A DNA stretch of 64,000 nt, taken from Pascua guehoae. Taxonomy: Eukaryota > Basidiomycota > Tremellomycetes > Trichosporonales > Trichosporonaceae. The DNA lies in the NCBI GenBank assembly GCA_001600415.1, contig BCJX01000007.1, forward strand, positions 1,257,527-1,321,526. Reading direction: 5' to 3'. This document shows positions 1-10,737 of the stretch, piece by piece. Each line of letters starts with the position of its first letter. Position 1 is the first letter of the stretch. Both the position numbers and the translations under genes were made by a program. The notes beneath the pieces are model-generated. The model was not told where the DNA came from. It was given only the letters and a program-made list of their open reading frames with translations, and did not search any database.

Positions 1-439
1 GAGGAGACGGTGAGGGCATGTCCAGGTCTAGTACTTGTGGCCTGTTGAGCGCGTTGGGACGGGGCGTATCTGCAACCTTGCCAACCACCTCGTGCGCAAT
101 CTCTGCCAACCACGTCCGCAATCTCCCCTTACTAACTCGCAACCCTCAACACACCCACCTCTCCTCCCACCTTTTCTCCCACCTCTCCTCCCTCACTCCC
201 GCCCTACCTCCCACCTCCCACCTCCTCCTCTCCCCCCCCTCCCCTCCCCTCCTGCCTCCCCCCCTCCCCCTCGCGCGCTGCCGCGCGCTCGGCTCCCACT
301 AACACCCAGCCCCAAGACCGAAGACATCCCCGACTCGTCCTTCCGCTCCTTTACCGAGAGCTACCTCGGCGTCGGCGAGACCGTCTTCAACCTCATTGCC
401 GGCCAGGCCGTCTCGAGCGACTACTTTAAGAAGGACTAG
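1..439 (+). CDS. 3' end of an unidentified protein gene (partial)
   Basis: Only the last coding exon is convincing. It starts at about 310 after a CTAACACCCAG branch/acceptor and ends at the TAG at 437-439, encoding about 43 residues that end in SSDYFKKD. A likely upstream exon ends near base 9, just before GTGAGG, so the intron is about 300 nt and very pyrimidine-rich (CTCCCACCTCC runs). The rest of the gene lies left of the window. I do not recognise the protein; the C-terminus (ESYLGVGETVFNLIAGQ) looks like part of a folded domain rather than low-complexity tail. Confidence 0.5.
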
Positions 440-1500
440 GCGCGGGCGCGGGGGCCGTCAGGCAGCCGCAGAGGTGTGGCTGGGCTGGGTTGTGGTTGGG
501 TGGTGGGGGCGAGGTGGGGGAGAGTTGGGGAGAGGCGTTGTTTTGAGTTTGGAGAAAAAAACCCACACCCACCCCCACACGTACCCCCACACGCACACTG
601 CGCCGAGCCCAGCCCGAGTCCCAGCCCGACCTCCAGCTCCGGCCCGACGCCGAGGCCGCGCCGGCTCGATACCCCTCCACTCATCGGACTAGATGTATCA
701 CTGCTGAAACGCACGGGCCATACTCACCTTGACGAGTCAGATTACACTGGCGCTATTAGTTTGTGCCGTGCAATGCGTTGACTGCGTTCAAGCTGTGAGG
801 CACTGGACGGTGTGTCGTGTCCGTCGCGGTCGTGGTTGCGGTCGCCGCTGAGGTCGGGGGGGCTGGGAGATCGGGGTTGGGAGGTCGCGACTGGGCGCGG
901 GAGCGTGTTAGGCATGCTAGGGGGTCTTTGTTGGCCGTATTCAGACACCATGGACTCTTGAAACTGACCCCGGCCGCTCTTGGATCACTGGCGTGGCTCG
1001 CTGGCCGTGAATGGATACGAGGGGACTTGTGGTGCCAGCAGTCCTATCGTGCTCAAGGCACTGGGCGCATGTTGATCTAACATGTCCCTCCAATTGCGCA
1101 TGTTGACGTAGCATGCCCCTCTGACTGCAGCTATTATCCCACCTCTGCGCCCGCCCAGCCTGCGTCCGTCCAACCTGCGTCCGTCCAGCCTGCGTCCGTC
1201 TAGCCTCAGCATCGCCTAGCCGCAGCCCCGTCTAGCCCGCCTTGGCGTGGCGACGCGCAGCACCCGCAACGCGGTCGCCACCATGTTTGGCGGCCTCGCC
1301 ACTCGTGCACACTCACACCTGCCCACAATACTAGCTCCTAGCTACTGCATGCGTGTCTAATGTAGCGGTATACTAGCGATGCACGCCCGTGACCCTGAAC
1401 ATCTACACATATGGTACAGTACAGCTTCTAGCTCGTGCTCCCGCCGACCCTCTTGCCGCAAACTCCAAAACAAAAGAAACCTCAAGCGTCCGTGTCGTGT
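440..1500. other. Convergent intergenic region
   Basis: This stretch lies between the 3' ends of the partial left gene and the Rim9-like gene on the other strand. It contains CA- and GT-rich low-complexity DNA at about 480-600 and a short tandem repeat (separate entry). The open frames here are proline- or glycine-rich artefacts. I see no gene. Confidence 0.5.
1155..1199. repeat. 15-bp tandem repeat, three copies
   Basis: Three adjacent copies of CCAGCCTGCGTCCGT, the middle one with one change (CCAACC). It sits in the convergent intergenic spacer and is probably a neutral minisatellite. Confidence 0.85.
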
Positions 1501-3673
1501 CTACAGGGCATTAACCGCGTGGAACGTGGCCTTCTCGGGTGGCCGTGATGTGCTGGCGCTCGCGACCGCGCCGTATGCTGGCGGCACGTCCTCGTCGTCC
1601 TGCTGCTGCTCATTTGTGAGCAGGCTCGACTGGTGGCGCGTGATCAGGTGCTGGGGTGTGGGGACGTGCAGGGGCGTCGTCGACGAGGTCGTGGGGGTGG
1701 ACGACGTGGCCGTGTCGTACGCCGCCTGGGGCTGGTGCTGAAAGTAGTCCTGCGCGGGACCCGAAGACGACGCCGTGTAGTAGCCGCCCTGTGCCGACGA
1801 GGCGACAGTCGAGTTGGTAGCGAGCGGCGGCGACTGGTAGTAGCCCTGGGCCTGGGGTGTTGCCAAGGGGGCCGCGTTCGGGGGAGGGGACTGATAATAG
1901 CCGTGTTGCTGGCCTGGAGCCTGCTGGTATTGGCTCCGGGCCGCGGTGGCAGGAACGGCCGGAACGGGGGGTACTTCGGGCACGGGAATGTGCTGTCCAC
2001 CCGCAGAGACGGGTGTCTGGGGCATGGACTGGCGACCAGCAGACAAACTGGGGGTGCGCTGGCGGCTGGCAGACTGGCTGGGCGTGCGCTGGCGGCTGGC
2101 CGACTGGCTGGGAGTGCGCTGGCGATGGCCGGCAACGGCGGCGGCACCGGCAGCGCCGGCGACGGCGCCTGCGGCCAATCCGCCGCCTATTCCCGCGGCG
2201 AGGCCCGATCCAGATCCGGGCGCGGCAACGGGTGGGTATGTTGGAGAGGCATAATTGTTGTACGTGTGTCGGCTTTGCATGAAATCGGAGGTCTGTTGCG
2301 CGTACGGGTCGTGGTTGCGTGCATATGGGTCGTGAGAGTCTGGAATCGCGATCAGCCGGGTATAAAGCGGGTATGGGTGTGGTTTGCTGTCCTCGTCTAC
2401 CAACCGTTGTGTTGGTTGCTGTTGTACGCATTGCCATTGTACGTGTGGCTTTGTGGCTGGTTGTACTGGCCCTGCCCGTACTGGCCCTGCGCGTACGGGT
2501 CATATTGATCGTAGCGGTCGACGCCTGCACCGCCCGCGCCCATGCCCGCGGCTCCTGCAGAGTTGACAGTGTACTGCACTGATGGCGGGTAGCCAACGTC
2601 GCTAGTGATATAGTCGTTTGGACCAAGGTTCTGCTGGCCGGCAGCCGCAGACGCGTACGGGTCGGCGTACATGTTGTCACGGCGCGCATACGGGTCATCC
2701 TGGAGGTACTCGTCCCCATGGCCACCACCTGGGCGACGACCGTAGCCGACACCGACGCCCTGGATGTCGTTGCCGCGCTGCGAGGGCATCCGCACGGGGC
2801 GCTCCTCGTACAGGTACTTGTCCTCGCTCTCCACACTTGGAATGGGCTCGTATTTGGCAAAGTTGGGAAGGTTGGATGACTCCTTTTTGCGGCGCTCCTC
2901 GTCGCGGATGGCCTGCATGCGCATCGACTCGGCGGCGTAGTCGTCGTGGTCGCGCTTGCGCTCGCGGTGGCTGTCGCGGCGGTCGTCGCGGCGGCGGCAG
3001 CCCCCACAGCAGCAGCGGCTCAGACCATACGCACAGCCGGCAATGCACGCAAGGAGCCATGCCGCGAGCGTCATCCACACGGCCTGGCCAACCTCGGCGT
3101 GTGCGCCGTCGACCTTGTTGATCGTAGACTTGAGAATGAAGAAGAGGGCCAGGTCAAAGATGAGCGCAATGAGTGTAATGCCGCCCGTAATCGACGCAAA
3201 GCACGTTGGGAAGCACAGCATGGCAAAGCCCGGGATGAGGTCGAGCGCGCCGATAATGGTCGCCAGACCGCCAAAGCCGAGCGCCACGGGGTGCAGCACG
3301 AGTGTGTAGGTCATCCACTTGCCCACCGATTTCGGGATCGAGATGAGGTTGGAGACGGCATCCGGGAGGTCGACCATGTCGTTCAGGTCTGTGTCGTGTC
3401 AGCGCGCTGCGTGTTGCTGTTGATACATTGAGACCACTGCTCACCAAGGTTGTATCCGATTTGGGGGCCCACACATTGCTCTGTGCCGCCTTCACTGAGA
3501 CAGTATCCCAATGTACCGAGCTTGAGTGTGCCCTTGTAGTCGCCCGTGGAGAACGTGGCCTGGAGAAAGTAGAAGCTCTTGAGCATCGGCACGTTGAATG
3601 TGACGAGGGCGAGAACGACCGTCGCCGCCAGGATGAGGATCACACCCGGTAGTGCGGACCCGGTCATGATCAT
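1501..3673 (-). CDS. RIM9: Rim9/PalI-like pH-response membrane protein
   Basis: Exons on the minus strand: 3673-3445, 3388-2405, 2339-1501 (683 aa). The first part has an N-terminal membrane helix (ILILAATVVLALVTF), a short extracellular loop with two cysteines, then three more helices, the SUR7/PalI four-helix layout. In fungi such proteins act at the plasma membrane in the Rim101/PacC alkaline-pH pathway. After a CCCGGCRRR juxtamembrane motif comes a long cytosolic tail rich in Tyr, Gly, Gln and Asn with repeated DPYA motifs, a QRTPSQSAS repeat, and a PPAYG (PY-type) motif near the end. The last intron starts GTTGGT; removing it joins two open frames in phase and continues the DPYA repeats, which supports one gene. 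The family call rests on topology and tail style, so exact orthology is less certain. Confidence 0.8.
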
Positions 3674-5362
3674 AGTCGTGCGGCTGGCGGAGAAACAAGT
3701 GACGAGGGAAGGAAGGTGAGGGAGGGAGGGGTCGCGGGAACGCTTGCGAGGCCGATACAGGGGGCCGCCAAGGGACGAAAAGAGTGGTAGCGCGACGGTG
3801 ATAAAGTGACGACGCGGGGACGAGACGAGTGGTGGTGTGGTGATGCGAGTTGTGGGAAACGAGCGGGTTGTAGCGGCAAGGTCACCTGCTTGCCAGAGGG
3901 TTATTTACGCTTTGGGCGCCACCAAATGGGTTCTAAAGGCTGGACACGACCCGTGTGGCGGGATCGGGGACAAGCGAGTGGAGGTAGGTAGCCGCGGGTG
4001 TGCTGGTCAATGCACCAAGAAGTGGGATGGATGGAGATGGATGGATGGATGGTGGTGACGACTTGGGAGGTGATGTGAAGAGGATGAGGAAGGTGGAACA
4101 AGAAGTAGTGATTGTGGAGTGAGTCGTGTGTGGTGGGGGATTGGGAGGCTGGGTGGGCGCTGTTGCACAAGGAGAGAAGCCAGGTGCAGTCTTGGCACAG
4201 CAATTCCAAAGGAAAAAGCGAAGGGAGGGAGGGAGGGAAGGTCGCGTTGCCCTGGTGCTCAGCCAAGTGCCGATGGCGGACATGAGCGGCGGGGGGGGCG
4301 GCGGCGCGTCGAGGCGATGAGTCCGCAGACACTAGGGGGAAGGGAAGGGGGCGGCTTTGGGCGCGTGGCAGTGTAAATGACGAGATGAGGGGCTGCACGG
4401 CGTGGCGCCCCAGCCATTTCTGAAAAAGCCTTCTGATTTTCAAAAAAAGACACCGCCTCACTCAGATGCCTGGCATCACGCCTCGCTTGTCATGCTTTGC
4501 ATGTCCTTTTGTCGCCCTGTCCCTGTCATCGCAGCATGGGCAAAGCATGCGCATATGCGCACAGCATCTCGACCAGGCGTGTCGTCATGCCGTCATGTCG
4601 CGTCCATTGCAACTCNCCCCCCCGCCCCCCACTCACTGCCCCGCCACCACTCATTGCCATATCGACACGCGTTCAGCCTGGACCTGTGTTGACTTGCTGG
4701 ACAGCATTCAAAGGAGATGGCGGTGCCAACTGCAACATGTAACAGGAGCTTGCACAGGCCTGTACATACACAGCTCTTGTGGCCGCGCTTCTGACACTCG
4801 CGGCAAACGCCTTGGCTGACGCAACGAGCGACCACAATGCTTCACGTGCCATACGTATGTCAGCTCATGGTAGCCAGCCTTGTTACGTCGATGGCTTTGT
4901 CCCACACGGCGCACCAAGGTCACACACACCATCTCATGTCGCACAAAGGGCCTCAATGTGTTACCGACTCTCACGCCCGGCTGACTCAAGCGTGTACCTC
5001 TCCTCGCCTACGAGCTGGCCGATAGAGGAACGCACGCGAGGGCTCACGTGCCTCGTTGACGCGTCGTCGCTGAGATACGAGTGCCTGCGTCGTTGTTGCC
5101 CAGTGTCGCTACGTACCGACACGGTTGGCTCCGCGAACACTTGTAAACGCCGCCACTTTCCTTCTCGGTCGCGGACGATGCTGCCCCATGGTATAAAGTT
5201 GGTCACAGACACAACAGGTGTTTCATCTTGGCTACACATGGCTACAGAGATCCGGTTTGGTGCGCGTAACAACGGCCTGCCTTGTCGACGGGCCGTGCTG
5301 GAGTTGGTCAGAGATGGGATAACAGGGGTGCCCACTACCTACTAACTACTGGCCACACTCAT
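3674..5362. other. Intergenic region 5' of the Rim9-like gene
   Basis: It serves as the upstream region of the Rim9-like gene (minus) and the 3' region of the secreted-protein gene (minus). It contains GGAT microsatellite-like repeats at 4021-4055, purine-rich GGGA runs near 4215-4240, and one unresolved base (N) at 4616 inside a C-rich run. I see no convincing gene. Confidence 0.5.
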
Positions 5363-5845
5363 TCAAACTTTCACCGACCTCTCAACCTTGTATAGTGTCC
5401 CGTCCGGTGCGATGTACTCGCCCATGTTCAATCCCGGACTCTTTAGACTGCGATCTCCTCCCATTATGCACTTTACGATGAGTTGGTTGAATGCCTTCCT
5501 GCAGATTTCGATATTCTCCTCGGAAAGTTCCCCGGATTGGGTCGTAGTGACAGTCCACCCGGCGTCCATGACTACGAACGTGGAGCCTCCTCCTCTGTCC
5601 GTACATGCCTCGCCGTCAGGGATGCCCAGCAAGCTATCGAATACGTCCTCCTGTGGGATGACTTTCCCGCCGCAGTTAACGATGGCCTTGGAAGCGGTGT
5701 GCTGGGCCGGGGCGGCTGTTTGGGTCGTGGCGGTGGTGGAGGCCTGGATGGTGGCCGCAATAGATGCTTCGGTTATGGCGGCGGCGGAGGCTTGGGTGAT
5801 GACCGCGGCGAATACGAGGGAAGCGAGGGCGGCGTACTTGACCAT
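5363..5845 (-). CDS. Small secreted protein, unidentified
   Basis: Single exon, 160 aa, starting at the ATG at 5845. An in-frame extension reaches 6001, but this ATG is followed by a classic signal peptide (K near the start, hydrophobic core AALASLVFAAVITQASA) and upstream at about 5947 the minus strand carries a TATA-like ACATAAAAGG, so the shorter start is preferred. The mature protein begins with a Thr/Ala-rich linker (repeats of QAS and TEAS type) and then a compact domain of about 105 residues with four cysteines (NCGG, EACTD, EICRK, VKCIM), which could form two disulfides. The layout resembles small cysteine-containing fungal secreted proteins. I do not recognise a family and assign no activity. 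Confidence 0.7.
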   Translation of the reverse strand: MVKYAALASLVFAAVITQASAAAITEASIAATIQASTTATTQTAAPAQHTASKAIVNCGGKVIPQEDVFDSLLGIPDGEACTDRGGGSTFVVMDAGWTVTTTQSGELSEENIEICRKAFNQLIVKCIMGGDRSLKSPGLNMGEYIAPDGTLYKVERSVKV

Positions 5846-7018
5846 AGTGATGGGGGGTGACTGGTAGAAGGTAGGGTTGGAAAGAAGTGGGAGTCGAGTC
5901 GAGTGTGGGTCATCGGGGTTCTTGTCTCTGAATGCGCGGCCTTTTATGTACTCTTGGAGTCCATCCAGCTCTGTGAGCTCCCAAACATGAGACGGTTGCA
6001 AACTATTGTGTAGCCCAGTGTCGCCACCCTGCCCTGGGGCAACGGGAATTCATGGCGGACGACCACAGACAACTTCTGTGCGACCCCAGTCGTGACATCC
6101 TCGTGTAGCACGTTTCGGTCCTCTCGAAGCTTATCTTGCTGCACTCGAGGATGATGAGCTCGCAACCGCCTCGTCGCCACCCCCTCCACTGGAGACGTGT
6201 TAAATGAAATATCTAGGCTACAAACGCTTCGCTCATTGATCACTGTTTCAGCGACTCGCTATCTCATCGCCACCCTTGTAGCCTATCTGACCCGAAACAG
6301 TCGATAAAGCCAAGGTACCGACCGACCTGTCCGCCAACTGACCAAAGTTGGGATGTAGTGACGACATTGCTGTGTAGCCCCGACTGTCTCATTTCTTTGA
6401 TGTGCGTTTGGGCATTGTTTGAACTGCTGCCTCATCGCCACCCCCTACACTCTACACCTTATCTACCCCTGCTGCTACAAGTCGTACGCACACAAGTTGT
6501 GTGGCCGAGATACGTGCATACGTGATGCTATTCGAAACAAGTGCAGTAGTCGAAACGCTGGCGCCTGCCCCTCGCCGATCATTGCCTCACGTGGTCTTTC
6601 AGTTTTGTTTGCGATTTGATTCCGCCTCGGGCGTTCCAGCCATCCCGGGGCGGCCTAGTGCCAGGGCAGGGGGTGTCTGTCTGTACGCGGGCAGCACCGC
6701 CATCAACTCGTGCCACCCACCCCACCCCCTTCGTTCGTCACAAACTCTCTCGTACCTACCCCCATTCTCCATCTCACAACTTTCTCCCACACATTTACCC
6801 CCCCCCCCCCTTTCTTCCGCGCTTGCGCCGGTCCTCACCCTCCCTCTCCACCGCAGACCCCGGCCCGACTTGCCAAACACTCGACAGCCCCCCTCTTTGC
6901 CCAGCGATATCAGCATCGCCTCTGCATCGCATCGCAGCCCACGTCGTCGCTCTGCGGATCCGTTCCTGTTTTCCATCCCCTACCTACCTAAACCCCACCT
7001 GCAGCACCCCCGACTGCC
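5846..7018. other. Divergent intergenic region
   Basis: This is the shared upstream region of the secreted-protein gene (minus) and the LEA2-like gene (plus). It contains four loosely repeated TCGCCACCC(C) blocks between 6020 and 6450, and a strongly pyrimidine-rich leader from about 6700 to 7000, with a 13-nt C run at 6798-6810, before the ATG at 7019. No gene seen. Confidence 0.5.
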
Positions 7019-8495
7019 ATGTCGCGATACTACACACACGGCGGGGGACGGCCCGACTCGGACGATGCCGAACTCGTGGACCGCACAGGCGGCTACGGTG
7101 GCGGCGCATCGGCGATGAAGCCGCTGCGCAACAACGAGTACTATGAGCCCTACGACGACCGCGACCAGGGCTTTGATATCCGTGCAGACTTTGACGGCGA
7201 TGGACCGCGGTGGAGTGAGACGTATGGTGTCGCAAAGCAAGAGACGTGAGTGGGGACTAGAGCTGAAGTGTGTGGAAGTGGTGTCTGCTTCGTCGCCTTG
7301 TTTGTTGTTTTGCCTGCGCTTGCTGACATCGCAGCTACCGCCCAGTCTATGACCATGTGCCTCCAAATGGCGTCGGCGCCATGCAACCTATGCGAGAGGA
7401 GGCGGATCCCGAGATGGTCTCGGTGCCTGTGCTTGGACCCGAGTGAGTTGCGCCTGCCCCATGGGCTCTGGGAGCTAGCTGGCTGACCTGTCAGATGGCG
7501 CAAAGACGAGCTGCACGATATCTCGCGCCGCGGAAAGGCAGACATCAAGCGCGACAAGCGCGACACGGCGTACAAGGCGTGGAGCCGTGGCCAGCGCGGG
7601 TGCTGCGGCATCAAGTGGCTCACGCGCAACGTCTTTGTGTTCATTGCATTCTTCTTCGTCGCAGGGTGAGTGATTGGGTGCAAGGTGTCCGTGGCCCCGG
7701 GTGATTGCGGCGACGAGATGGGGATGGGAGGAGTAGACCTAGGTACTGGCATCTGCTTGCCATGCCACCTTGGTGCCATTTCTCTCTTATCTGGGTGGCG
7801 ACTCGCTCTTAATGCGGCTGCTCCACCGCCCGACAACTTTGCCAGTGGGCAGCTTTGCCGCATACACGCGCCTTTGAGCGATCTGCCGGGTCAATCCCGA
7901 GGGAATATTCTGCACCTTGGTAGCAACCATACTAACATTGCAGCCTCGCAGTGTGCCTGTACTTTGTCATCCCGCGCGAGGTGACGTTCCAGTTCTACGA
8001 GCCGCAGCCCTTCATGGCCGAAAACTCGACAATCTACTTTAGCCGTCAAAACCCTACCAACTTTACCTTTGAGGCCATCCTGCAGCTCATGGGTGAGTAA
8101 AACACGCCGATGGGTCACCAGAGCTAACACATTCAGCGGACGCATCCAACTCATACGTCCCCGTCCAGTTCGCCAACGCAGAGGCGACCGTGCTTAACAG
8201 CGACACACTCAAGGTGATTGCCACGGGTAAGCTTGGCAAGAAGAAGATTCAGAACAAGCGCGACCAGCCAGTCACGTTCCCGGTCACGTTCGACTATGCC
8301 GCGTTCAACATGTCGGACGCGACCTGGAACGACATGTACAATGCGTGCCAGTACCCCTTCACTGGTGTCCAGCGTGCCGACCTCAAGTTCCGCCTCGAGA
8401 TCAAGCAGGACATTGTCGGCATGGTCAACAAGCCAGTCTCGACATCGCTGTTAGGCGGCATCACGTGTCCGTTCGATATTGACAAGTCGGTGTAA
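7019..8495 (+). CDS. Single-pass membrane protein with LEA2-like extracellular domain
   Basis: Exons 7019-7245, 7335-7442, 7495-7665, 7944-8092, 8137-8495 (337 aa); all introns have standard signals and keep phase. The N-terminal 130 residues are hydrophilic and Gly/Asp/Tyr-rich, presumably cytosolic. A basic stretch and CCGIKWLTRN lead into one membrane helix (about residues 148-170). The remaining 165 residues look like a beta-sandwich of the LEA2/NDR1-HIN1 type (FTFEAILQLM, VTFPVTFDY, ADLKFRLEIKQD). This arrangement, a short tail, a helix and an LEA2-like domain, is seen in conserved fungal proteins of poorly known function, probably at the plasma membrane or vacuole. The topology is visible; the domain name is inference. 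Confidence 0.75.
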
Positions 8496-9185
8496 GGGAT
8501 ACGCCGATGACGACGGTTGTGGACAGAGTAGTGTCCCACGCACACGGGGACTTGCTGTCACCGTCGCCACTACGGCTATTCAACGCACAGCCAACGTTTG
8601 TGTAGCTGAGGCTGTTGCCATGCCGCACGCACCGCAGCGCAACCGGCGCTGCTTTACGACGCTCCGCGCAACGCGCGCACGAGGAGGAGAGGACAATGGA
8701 CTTTGGAGTGTAGCCCCTGTACCTACAGTTTGCATCTGCATTATTCATACTATTGGCGGTGGCAGGGAGTATGGGTAACGGGCCGTCATATAAATATAGG
8801 CAGAGGAGTGTGTCGTGGTCGAGGCGACATTGGATAGGGACCACGGTGGCATTCGAGAGTGCACAATTGTAAAGTCGAGCGAGGCGTGAGAAAGCCGCTC
8901 TTTCGGCGTTCTGCAAGTGACCGCATATGCACTGTCATGGCTCCTCGAACTGTCTGTTGATGCGATGTGGACGCAGAGGTTGCGATGCCGCCAGGTGGTG
9001 AGATCACGTGACGGACCGGCTCATGGGTTGCCGGCGGCTGGATCCCAGTCGCCATTCTCAACACGTTGCAACACGAACCATAAACAATCTTCTCCATCAA
9101 TCCCACTCTTACTTCTCGCCACCCACCTTCTGTAATCTCCCTCTTCGCAGAAGCTTTATCCACGCTCCCACCCTCGCACACTCGT

Positions 9186-9186
<1 letters not shown>
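8496..9186. other. Intergenic region between LEA2-like and SDR genes
   Basis: It holds the 3' end of the LEA2-like gene and the upstream region of the SDR gene. No convincing coding signal is present. It ends in a pyrimidine-rich stretch that runs into the poly-C tract. Confidence 0.5.

Positions 9187-9271
<85 letters not shown>
9187..9271 (+). repeat. 85-nt poly-C homopolymer in the SDR 5' leader
   Basis: An uninterrupted run of 85 C residues ends 20 bases before the ATG of the SDR gene. The surrounding leader is pyrimidine-rich (TTCCCC, CTCCCC). The length could be exaggerated by assembly, but a long C run exists here. Confidence 0.9.
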
Positions 9272-9274
<3 letters not shown>

Positions 9275-9291
9275 CCACTTCTCCGACGACG

Positions 9292-10737
9292 ATGTCACTC
9301 ATCAACCGCCAGGCCCTCTACGTCCTCCTCGCCATCCCCGTCCTGCTGCGCCTCCTGCGCGCGCGCCGCGGCCCGACGCGCGAGCAGCTCGTCGCGCCCG
9401 CCGACGAGCGCGTCGTGCTCCTCGGCGCGAGTTCGGGGATTGGCAAGGATCTCGCGCTCGCGTATGCCAAGCGCGGGGCCAGGATGTGAGTTTTGAGATC
9501 CTGGCTGGCTTGGTTGTGCTTCAACTCGAGACGGATCGCAGACACGTCCCAGGCATCCCTCCCCGAACTATGCTCACAACCCAGCTGCCTCGTCGCGCGC
9601 CGCGCCGATGCGCTCGCCGCCGTGCGCGCGCAGTGCGTCGCCCTCGGCCTCGACGACAGCCGCCTCCTCCTCGTCCCCGCGGACATTACCAAGGTCGACG
9701 ACCTCATCAACGTGCGCGACTCCGTCTTGAAGGGTGAGTTGTCGCCGGCGACGGTCTCCAGACTGCGCCCTCTGCGCCCGCACGCCTGGTTGGGAACAAC
9801 TGGCATTCTCACAACCCCCGTGACGCACCGTGACGCAACTAACACCCAGCCTGGGGCGGCTTTGACACACTGCACATTCTCGCAGGCGTGCCGTCCACCC
9901 GCACACTTTTGCAGCTCGCAGGCGTCGATCTCGTCCCGGACCCGAACGACAAGAGCGCCCGCCCCCGCCTCGTCCCCGAGTCCATCGAGGGGAGCAGTGC
10001 TGTTGCGCCCTCGGCCCTGCCGACCAAGGCGGGGCTGGATGAGGTCGCGGTCGAGGCGCGCGCGTGTGGGGAGATCAACTATGTCGGCACCGTTCTGGCG
10101 CTCGCCTGTTTCGTGAGTTATCTGGCTGCACAATGCAGTAGACACTAACTCGCAGCTCCCGCTCCTCGCGTCCTCGTCCAAGTCGCCCGCCGTCCACCAC
10201 CTGTCGTCCGTCGCGGCTGCCATTGCCGCCCCCTCGCGCTGCATCTACTCTGCCACCAAGGCCGCTGCGCTCTTTGCCGTCGAGGCCGCGCGCGTCGAGT
10301 GCGAGGGTTCTGGCGTTCGCTTCTTGTGTGAGTGTCTTTACGCGTTCCCCATGCCACGACAATCCCCCCGACATCAGCTAACCCCAGCCCTGCTCCCCGG
10401 CACAATCGACAACGAGTTTCGCACCAAGACGGCCACGTCCCAGACGGGCGGCAACTGCGAAGTCCACAAGGGCGTCAAGTCGACGTGGGGCGAGTCGCTC
10501 CTCCTCCAGCCGTCCAAGGTCGTGGACACAATCCTCACCAACCTCGCTCTCCCGCCCAAGCCAGCCCCACTCATCCCCTACCCGCCCTTCAGCTGGATCT
10601 CGCGCCTCAACGTGCCTCCAGCCCCCACCGTCTTCCTCCCGTACATGTACCGTCTCGCCAGGATCTTGAACCTCACCCCGCTCGGGTACGTCTACGTCGA
10701 GCCCGGCGCGCGCCAGAAGTACGGCCTCCGTCCTTAG
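9292..10737 (+). CDS. Short-chain dehydrogenase/reductase, membrane-anchored
   Basis: Exons 9292-9485, 9585-9733, 9850-10112, 10156-10327, 10388-10737 (375 aa). An N-terminal hydrophobic segment (YVLLAIPVLLRLLRA) suggests an ER or lipid-droplet anchor. The NAD(P)-binding motif is GASSGIG at about residues 45-51; the next strand ends in ICLVARRADAL, with the arginines typical of NADP-preferring enzymes. The catalytic elements are HLSSV and YSATK (Ser, Tyr, Lys). The C-terminal region contains a Pro-rich hydrophobic stretch, also common in membrane SDRs. It resembles DHRS7 / 11-beta-hydroxysteroid dehydrogenase-like fungal enzymes; the substrate cannot be told. An unusual segment of about 45 residues follows the HILAGV strand, replacing the usual NNAG-type motif with LAGV. 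Confidence 0.9.

Noticed and set aside
4616..4616. Single N as a scaffold gap
   Set aside because: Only one unresolved base inside a C-rich run; sequence on both sides reads as one intergenic region, so there is no evidence for a join.
8786..9298. Minus-strand frame with a long poly-Gly stretch
   Set aside because: The poly-Gly is only the translation of the poly-C tract.
9318..10244. 308-codon minus-strand open frame
   Set aside because: Antisense to the spliced SDR gene, crossing its introns.
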